18,978 nucleotides of DNA, taken from assembly GCA_964396845.1 (NCBI GenBank), contig CAYNGH010000052.1:1-18978 (forward strand), read 5' to 3'. Within the stretch, counting starts at the first letter, position 1; every line of letters begins with the position of its first letter. Below the pieces are notes generated by a model. The model saw nothing but the letters and a program-made list of their open reading frames with translations. It did no database searches and had not been told where the DNA came from. The position numbers and the translations under genes were made by a program. This document shows positions 14,292 to 18,978 of the stretch, piece by piece. Origin of the DNA: CAYNGH01 sp964396845 (GTDB taxonomy: Bacteria; Vulcanimicrobiota; JAJTBE01; CAYNGH01).

Positions 14292-15641
14292 ATGGAAACT
14301 TCCCAGACACAACAGGTCATGGAAAACAACACAGAAATATCTGAAGAAATTTTTGATACAACCATAGAAAATATCGGAAAACATGACGGCCAACAGGTGC
14401 GGATAAGGGGCTGGCTCTACAACCTGCGCAAAAGCGGAAGTCTTCTGTTTCTGGAAATCCGGGACGGCTCGGGAATAATCCAGGGCGTAATGGTTAAAAA
14501 AGAGATTGATCGGCCCACCTTCAATATGTCCAAGAAGCTGAACCAGGAATCTTCAATAATCGTCACAGGCAATGTCCGGGCTGATGAAAGGGCCAGAGGC
14601 GGATACGAACTGGGGATAACATCCCTGCAGATGATTTCCGATGCGGTGGATTACCCCATCACCCCAAAGGAACACGGCATCGAATTCCTTATGGAAAACC
14701 GGCATTTGTGGCTCCGCTCCAAGACCCAGCATGCCATAATGCGGGTTCGAGCCACTATCATCAAGGCCTGCCGGGATTATTTTGACAACCGGGGTTTTGT
14801 CCTCATCGATTCTCCCATCCTGACCCCCGCAGCCTGTGAGGGAACCACCACATTATTTGAAACTGGATACTTTGATCGGAAGGCATACCTGACCCAGAGT
14901 GGCCAGCTTTATAATGAGGCCGCAGCCATGGCCTTCGGCAGGGTTTACTGTTTCGGCCCTACTTTCCGGGCGGAAAAATCCCGCACCCGACGACACCTTA
15001 CAGAGTTCTGGATGATCGAACCAGAGATGGCCTATTGTGAGTTAGAAGAAAGCCTCGAGATACAGGAGGATTTCATCGAATATTTAGTGGGCCAGGTTTT
15101 AAAACACCGCCTAAATGAGCTGGAAATCCTGGGAAGGGATATTAGCACCCTGGAAAAAGTAAAAAAACCCTTCCCCCGGGTTCATTACGATGATGCCGTC
15201 AGGATTCTCAAGGACAGTGGCAGGGATTTCAACTGGGGGGATGACTTTGGCGCCGAAGATGAGGCAGCCCTCACCGAGGTGTTTGACCGCCCCTTCTTTG
15301 TCCACCATTATCCTCACCAGGTCAAGGCCTTCTATATGAAGAAAGATCCCCAGCGCCGGGAACTGGCTCTGTGTGCGGATCTGCTGGCTCCGGAAGGTTA
15401 CGGTGAAATCATCGGCGGAGGCCAGAGGGAAGATGACTATAATACTCTTCTTGAGAGTATCCAGGGACACGGACTGCCAATGGAGGCATTCAAGTGGTAT
15501 CTGGATCTTCGACAATTCGGCTCCGTGCCTCATGCCGGTTTCGGCCTGGGAATCGAAAGAACTGTTGCCTGGCTTTGTGGCATCCATCATGTCCGGGAAG
15601 CGATTCCTTTCCCCAGAACCATGAATCATATATATCCTTAG
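14292..15641 (+). CDS. asnS: Asparaginyl-tRNA synthetase
   Basis: The 449-residue protein is a class IIb aminoacyl-tRNA synthetase that charges tRNA-Asn with asparagine in the cytoplasm. An OB-fold anticodon-binding domain (about residues 30-130, RIRGWLYNLRK on) precedes the catalytic core. Motif 1 lies near RGFVLIDSPILTP; motif 2 is TFRAEKSRTRRHLTEF with R226; motif 3 is GLGIERT with R423. The ending AIPFPRTMNHIYP is typical of AsnRS rather than AspRS. Length is close to the family norm of ~460. ATG 14292 has GGAGGA 11 bases upstream; a second ATG nine codons later is less well supported. The histidine kinase gene follows 49 bp downstream and may share the transcript. Confidence 0.95.
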   Translation: METSQTQQVMENNTEISEEIFDTTIENIGKHDGQQVRIRGWLYNLRKSGSLLFLEIRDGSGIIQGVMVKKEIDRPTFNMSKKLNQESSIIVTGNVRADERARGGYELGITSLQMISDAVDYPITPKEHGIEFLMENRHLWLRSKTQHAIMRVRATIIKACRDYFDNRGFVLIDSPILTPAACEGTTTLFETGYFDRKAYLTQSGQLYNEAAAMAFGRVYCFGPTFRAEKSRTRRHLTEFWMIEPEMAYCELEESLEIQEDFIEYLVGQVLKHRLNELEILGRDISTLEKVKKPFPRVHYDDAVRILKDSGRDFNWGDDFGAEDEAALTEVFDRPFFVHHYPHQVKAFYMKKDPQRRELALCADLLAPEGYGEIIGGGQREDDYNTLLESIQGHGLPMEAFKWYLDLRQFGSVPHAGFGLGIERTVAWLCGIHHVREAIPFPRTMNHIYP

Positions 15642-15690
15642 GGATTCAGGCCGACAATAAACAGTGGAGAAATGCCCGAGGTGACAAAAC

Positions 15691-16854
15691 TTGAATGAAA
15701 AACTTGATCTGAATATTCTCCTGGTGGAGGACAACCCGGATTTTTCCGAGTTGCTGATTACGTCCTTCAGCAACTGTGGAACCAGTCATATTATTGATGT
15801 TTCCACTTCCGGAGAAGAAGCCTTGGAAATCCTCAAAACCCGGAAAAAAGACTATGACATTATCATATCCGATTATCTCCTGCCGGGGATTGACGGGGTG
15901 GAATTTCTCCAAGCCATGCAGATCGAAAATTTCGATATTCCCACCATCATCCTGACGGGCCAGGGTTCAGAGAAAGTCGCTGTCAGGGCCTTAAAGCTGG
16001 GAGCATATGATTACCTGGTGAAGGATATTTCTGCTTTTCAGATACTCCCCACGGTGGTGGAACGGGTATATCGCCGGAAACAGCTGGAAAAGAGCAATCT
16101 GGAACTGCAACAGAAAATTGTTCAGCAAAACCATGAGCTGGCAGAAACAAACAAGAACCTGATGCTATACAGCAAGGAGCTGATCAAGGCCGAGAGAATG
16201 GCTTCCCTGCTCAACTTTGTCCGGGGAATATCTCATGAACTCAATAATCCCCTGGCGGGAATCGTGGGTTTTTCTGAATTGCTGTTAAACAAGGTGGAGC
16301 CTGAAGATTCCATCCGGGAGGATCTTGAGGAGATTCGTTCATGCGCCTACCGAGTCAAGGACATCGTCAGCAAACTTGCCAAATTTGCCGGCAGTGAAAA
16401 ACAGAAACCCCGAACCCTGAGAATTCATCAAATTCTGGATGAAGTGCTGGAATTTTTCACCCCCCAGGCGGAGTCAGTTGGAATTAAAATAATCAAAGAC
16501 TATTCCCACAAGGATCTCATGATAAAAGGGGTATCGGTGAATCTTCAGCAGGGTTTCATGGCCCTTCTCACCAATGCCCGGGAAGCTACCCGGAAGGGGG
16601 GCACCATCACCATAAAAACCAGGGTTGCAGGAGAAAATGTGGAAATTGACATTTCCGATACAGGAATCGGCATTGAACAGGAAAACCTGGAAAAGGTGTT
16701 CTCGCCATTTTTCTCTGCCAACAAGGGTGAAAAGGTGATGGGAATGGGCCTGGCAGTTACCTATGGCATCATCAAGGAAAACATGGGCGAAATCAAAGCC
16801 AACAGCGAGGTGGGAAAAGGAACCACCTTCACCGTCATTCTGCCCATGATCTGA
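15691..16854 (+). CDS. REC-first hybrid histidine kinase
   Basis: This 387-residue protein starts at TTG 15691, with GAGGTGA (15678-15684) six bases upstream. It opens with a receiver domain: acidic pocket E13-D14, phosphoacceptor D61 (SDYLLPG), T89 (ILTGQ) and K111 (LVKD). A coiled-coil linker (~125-170, rich in Glu, Lys and Gln) leads to a HisKA domain with H182 (SHELNNP) and an HATPase domain: N295 (LTNAREA), D323-x-G-x-G (DTGIGI), and MGMGLAVTYGI. There is no membrane segment or PAS/GAF sensor, so it is cytoplasmic and is probably controlled by phosphorylation of its own receiver from another kinase. Phosphate would pass to a partner regulator not encoded here. Confidence 0.93.
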   Translation: MNEKLDLNILLVEDNPDFSELLITSFSNCGTSHIIDVSTSGEEALEILKTRKKDYDIIISDYLLPGIDGVEFLQAMQIENFDIPTIILTGQGSEKVAVRALKLGAYDYLVKDISAFQILPTVVERVYRRKQLEKSNLELQQKIVQQNHELAETNKNLMLYSKELIKAERMASLLNFVRGISHELNNPLAGIVGFSELLLNKVEPEDSIREDLEEIRSCAYRVKDIVSKLAKFAGSEKQKPRTLRIHQILDEVLEFFTPQAESVGIKIIKDYSHKDLMIKGVSVNLQQGFMALLTNAREATRKGGTITIKTRVAGENVEIDISDTGIGIEQENLEKVFSPFFSANKGEKVMGMGLAVTYGIIKENMGEIKANSEVGKGTTFTVILPMI

Positions 16855-16863
16855 TATGTTGAA

Positions 16864-16922
16864 TCCGGGGGAAGCCTTGACACATCAGAGCTTTTCCTGT
16901 TTTCAAAAATGATCCCCCCGGA
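16864..16922. repeat. Long-range 8-bp inverted repeat in a convergent gap
   Basis: TCCGGGGG (16864-16871) and CCCCCGGA (16915-16922) are a perfect inverted repeat with a 43-base loop, inside the 103-bp space between the convergent histidine kinase and apt genes. A T-rich stretch (CTTTTCCTGTTTTC) lies in the loop, and A-runs follow the right arm. It could aid termination, but it is not a textbook intrinsic terminator. Confidence 0.4.
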
Positions 16923-16957
16923 AACAAAAAAACACAACCCCTAAGTTGGTATATTCT

Positions 16958-17500
16958 TTAATATTTTACTATGGAGCGGATCTCGTGGCCTTCTAATTTT
17001 TCCCTGCCATTGATAAAGGTCAGCTCGATGAGAAATACAAACCCCGCCACCTGGGCACCTAACTGTTTTATCAGCTCTGCGGTGGCCCGGGCAGAACCTC
17101 CTGTGGCGATAAGGTCATCCACCACCAGCACTTTAGAGCCTGGGCCCACGGCATCCCGGTGCATCTCGATGGTATCTTCGCCGTACTCCAGCTGATAGCT
17201 CTGGCTGATGGTTTCTGCGGGCAGTTTGCCGGGCTTGCGCACGGGGACAAATCCCTTCCCCAGCTTATAAGCCATGGCTGTCCCGAATATAAAACCCCTG
17301 GATTCCACCGCCACAATAGTATCAAAGTCCAGGTCTGATACAGCGTCGGCCATTGCATCAACAGCCAGTTTAAGGCCATGGGGTTCACTGAGCAGGGTAG
17401 TGATGTCCCGGAATATTATTCCCGGCTTCGGCCAGTCGGGAAGATCCCGTATTTTTTCCTTCAGGGTTTTTTCCACAGTAGCAGTATTCATTTCAGTCAT
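16958..17500 (-). CDS. apt: Adenine phosphoribosyltransferase
   Basis: The 180-residue protein makes AMP from adenine and PRPP in purine salvage, in the cytoplasm. Visible motifs are PKPGIIFRDITTLL at the N-terminus, the VAVESRGFIFG loop, the RKPGKLP segment, and the PRPP-binding motif VLVVDDLIATGGSARA; length and order match the family. ATG 17500 overlaps the recJ stop by 8 bases (ATGACTGA). A purine-rich AGGGAGG lies at 17504-17510, inside the end of recJ: three bases before this ATG, twelve before the next in-frame ATG (17491), so the exact start is uncertain. The overlap implies translational coupling to recJ. A recJ-apt pair is common in Gram-positive genomes, often followed by relA, which is absent here. 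Confidence 0.95.
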   Translation of the reverse strand: MTEMNTATVEKTLKEKIRDLPDWPKPGIIFRDITTLLSEPHGLKLAVDAMADAVSDLDFDTIVAVESRGFIFGTAMAYKLGKGFVPVRKPGKLPAETISQSYQLEYGEDTIEMHRDAVGPGSKVLVVDDLIATGGSARATAELIKQLGAQVAGFVFLIELTFINGREKLEGHEIRSIVKY

Positions 17501-18978
17501 TATCCTCCCTCGGTTTGTTGATGATACTGTAAAGTTTGTCCTTAAATTCCTCCAGAAAAGGATCCATGTATAGTTTTTTTAATCGAGTAAATTTTTCCTT
17601 TTTCCGGCTCTGCATAATAAAAGTGGGTGAACTGCTCAGATCCTGACGGCCATTGTCATTGAATCCCACCTCCAGAGAGTTGTTCTCTTCTCGCACATCA
17701 AGGAGGCCGATTTCCGAGAACACCTTCAGGGCAACCCTCACGGTGATTTCATGAATCCGCTCATCCTTGATGAACCCAGCTACCCGGTGGGGTTGAATCC
17801 GGGCCTGACCGCCGGGACTGTTGAGCTTTTTAAGGATCTGAAAAATCTTTAAAAGCCTCTCCCTATCGGGGGACAGAATCTCCTGGTTAGCTTCTTCCCT
17901 GATCACATCAGGATCACCGAATAACAGATGAACCCGGTTAAGCCTGGGGTTGCAGAACAGCTCTTCCTGGAAATACTCCCAGTCAAAGGGAGGATGGTAA
18001 AAAATCACTTCTTCAAAAGGATAATCGCCCCGGGCCTTCTCGAAGGGAAGCACCACCACGGATCCCATGTCGGTGCGGGGATCCTCCAGCCATTCCACTC
18101 CGATACTGTCAACTCCCTCTCTCCCGAGGTTTTTCACCAGCACCTGCATCTGGCGATGATTTCTGGTCAGCACCAGGCACCGCCGGCCAGCTTTAAAAAG
18201 GCTTCGCAGGTATTTTCTCCGGTTGATGACGGCTCGGGCGTCCACTACCTTCCAGGGAGCGGGTTCCCGGGAATCCTCACGGATTGCCACTTCTTCAAGA
18301 CCGCTGATTATCCGTCGGCAGTTGCCGTCGGGGGGCAGGATCTCCTGAAGATTGATGGAGGGTTCTTCCCTCTCCCTCCAGCGATCAACCTCCAGGTTAT
18401 AGAGGATGTCGTAATAAAGGTCCCGGCTCAGGATGCTGTCTTCCAGCTCTCCCTTGCCAAAGGCGATCCCTTTGATATCACGGCTGCCGTCGGCAACCCA
18501 GAACTTCAGGTGTTTTTTGTTTCCGCCGGCGCTGGAGATGGAGTGCAGTTTCACCTGCCGGGTCAGGAACAGGGGCAGGGGATTCCCTTCGCCGTAGGGG
18601 GAGAGTTTTTCCAGCTCCAAGGCCAGGTCCAGGGTGATCTGTTCTTTTTCAAGGATCATATCCACATTTATGGGATTGTCTTCCTGGCAGAAGAACCGGG
18701 GTTGGCTGACAAGCTCCCGGAGTTTGTCGATGTTTTCTTCCCTGATGGAGAACCCCCCTGCAAGGCGATGTCCTCCGTAATGAATCAGCAGGTTCGATGC
18801 TTCCTGCAGGGCCTTGTAAATATTATAGTTTTCACTGCAACGGGCAGATCCCCGTCCTGTTCCTTTTTCATCAATGGAAATCAGATAAACGGGGCGGTTG
18901 AAATTCCGGTTGAAACGGGCTGCCACAATGCCGATTACTCCCTGGTGCCATCCCCGGGATGCAAACACCCATACGGGC
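17493..18978 (-). CDS. recJ: Single-stranded-DNA-specific exonuclease RecJ (5' end beyond window)
   Basis: The frame stays open to the right edge and the first visible residues (VFASRGWHQGVIGIVAARF) are internal RecJ sequence, so the N-terminal DHH catalytic domain is missing from the window. What remains begins in the DHHA1 domain: the RGSARCSENYNI region and GGHRLAGGF, a conserved RecJ nucleic-acid-binding motif. An OB-fold segment (VKLHSISSAGGNKKHLKFWV on) and a ~280-residue C-terminal extension follow, similar in layout to the helicase-like domain of Firmicutes-type RecJ but without a Walker A motif. The protein degrades single-stranded DNA 5' to 3' in recombination and mismatch repair. 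Its last codons overlap apt. Confidence 0.92.
   Translation of the reverse strand, partial: PVWVFASRGWHQGVIGIVAARFNRNFNRPVYLISIDEKGTGRGSARCSENYNIYKALQEASNLLIHYGGHRLAGGFSIREENIDKLRELVSQPRFFCQEDNPINVDMILEKEQITLDLALELEKLSPYGEGNPLPLFLTRQVKLHSISSAGGNKKHLKFWVADGSRDIKGIAFGKGELEDSILSRDLYYDILYNLEVDRWREREEPSINLQEILPPDGNCRRIISGLEEVAIREDSREPAPWKVVDARAVINRRKYLRSLFKAGRRCLVLTRNHRQMQVLVKNLGREGVDSIGVEWLEDPRTDMGSVVVLPFEKARGDYPFEEVIFYHPPFDWEYFQEELFCNPRLNRVHLLFGDPDVIREEANQEILSPDRERLLKIFQILKKLNSPGGQARIQPHRVAGFIKDERIHEITVRVALKVFSEIGLLDVREENNSLEVGFNDNGRQDLSSSPTFIMQSRKKEKFTRLKKLYMDPFLEEFKDKLYSIINKPREDND

Overview
The window reads as a stretch of bacterial chromosome: about 95% coding, moderately GC-rich, with Shine-Dalgarno-led genes on both strands and no phage or IS genes, tRNA, rRNA or CRISPR. 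Housekeeping genes (asnS, apt, recJ) sit among accessory genes. The mix includes a zinc-ribbon/kinase-like/TPR protein, an ankyrin protein, a subtilase and a 5'-nucleotidase without signal peptides, and TTG starts. It would fit a poorly cultured lineage such as Eremiobacterota/Vulcanimicrobiota (Xenobia), or a Firmicutes-like relative given the recJ-apt order. This placement is a guess from gene style, not a demonstrated assignment.

Layout, left to right. Positions 1-494 are non-coding and hold two 86-bp imperfect direct repeats plus several short GC-rich hairpins. A secreted protein of unknown family follows (495-1724, +). Next is a UshA-type 5'-nucleotidase/metallophosphoesterase with a ~90-residue disordered leader instead of a signal peptide (1861-3582, +). 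Convergent to it lie an ankyrin-repeat protein (3595-4593, -) and, upstream on the same strand, a zinc-ribbon/pseudokinase/TPR protein (4707-6518, -). Divergent from that is a UvrD/PcrA-type helicase with a C-terminal RecB-like domain that keeps its Fe-S cysteines but seems to have lost catalytic residues (6651-9590, +). A regulated-looking promoter region leads to a signal-peptide-less S8 serine peptidase (9873-11534, +), a clear hairpin terminator, and a small charged protein of unknown function (11602-11904, +). The stop codon of that small gene directly abuts the stop of a convergent GH57 glucanotransferase/amylase (11905-14082, -).

The right third contains asnS (14292-15641, +), a REC-first hybrid histidine kinase (15691-16854, +), and a convergent, translationally overlapping recJ-apt pair (16958-18978, -). 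The 5' part of recJ lies beyond the right edge.

I see no single obvious new multi-gene system. The most unusual points are four. (i) The neighbouring pseudokinase-TPR and ankyrin proteins look like a scaffold pair. (ii) Two normally exported hydrolases, the nucleotidase and the subtilase, both carry disordered leaders and no Sec signal. (iii) The helicase carries a degenerate nuclease-like domain. (iv) The upstream repeat block contains overlapping, mutually exclusive hairpins.
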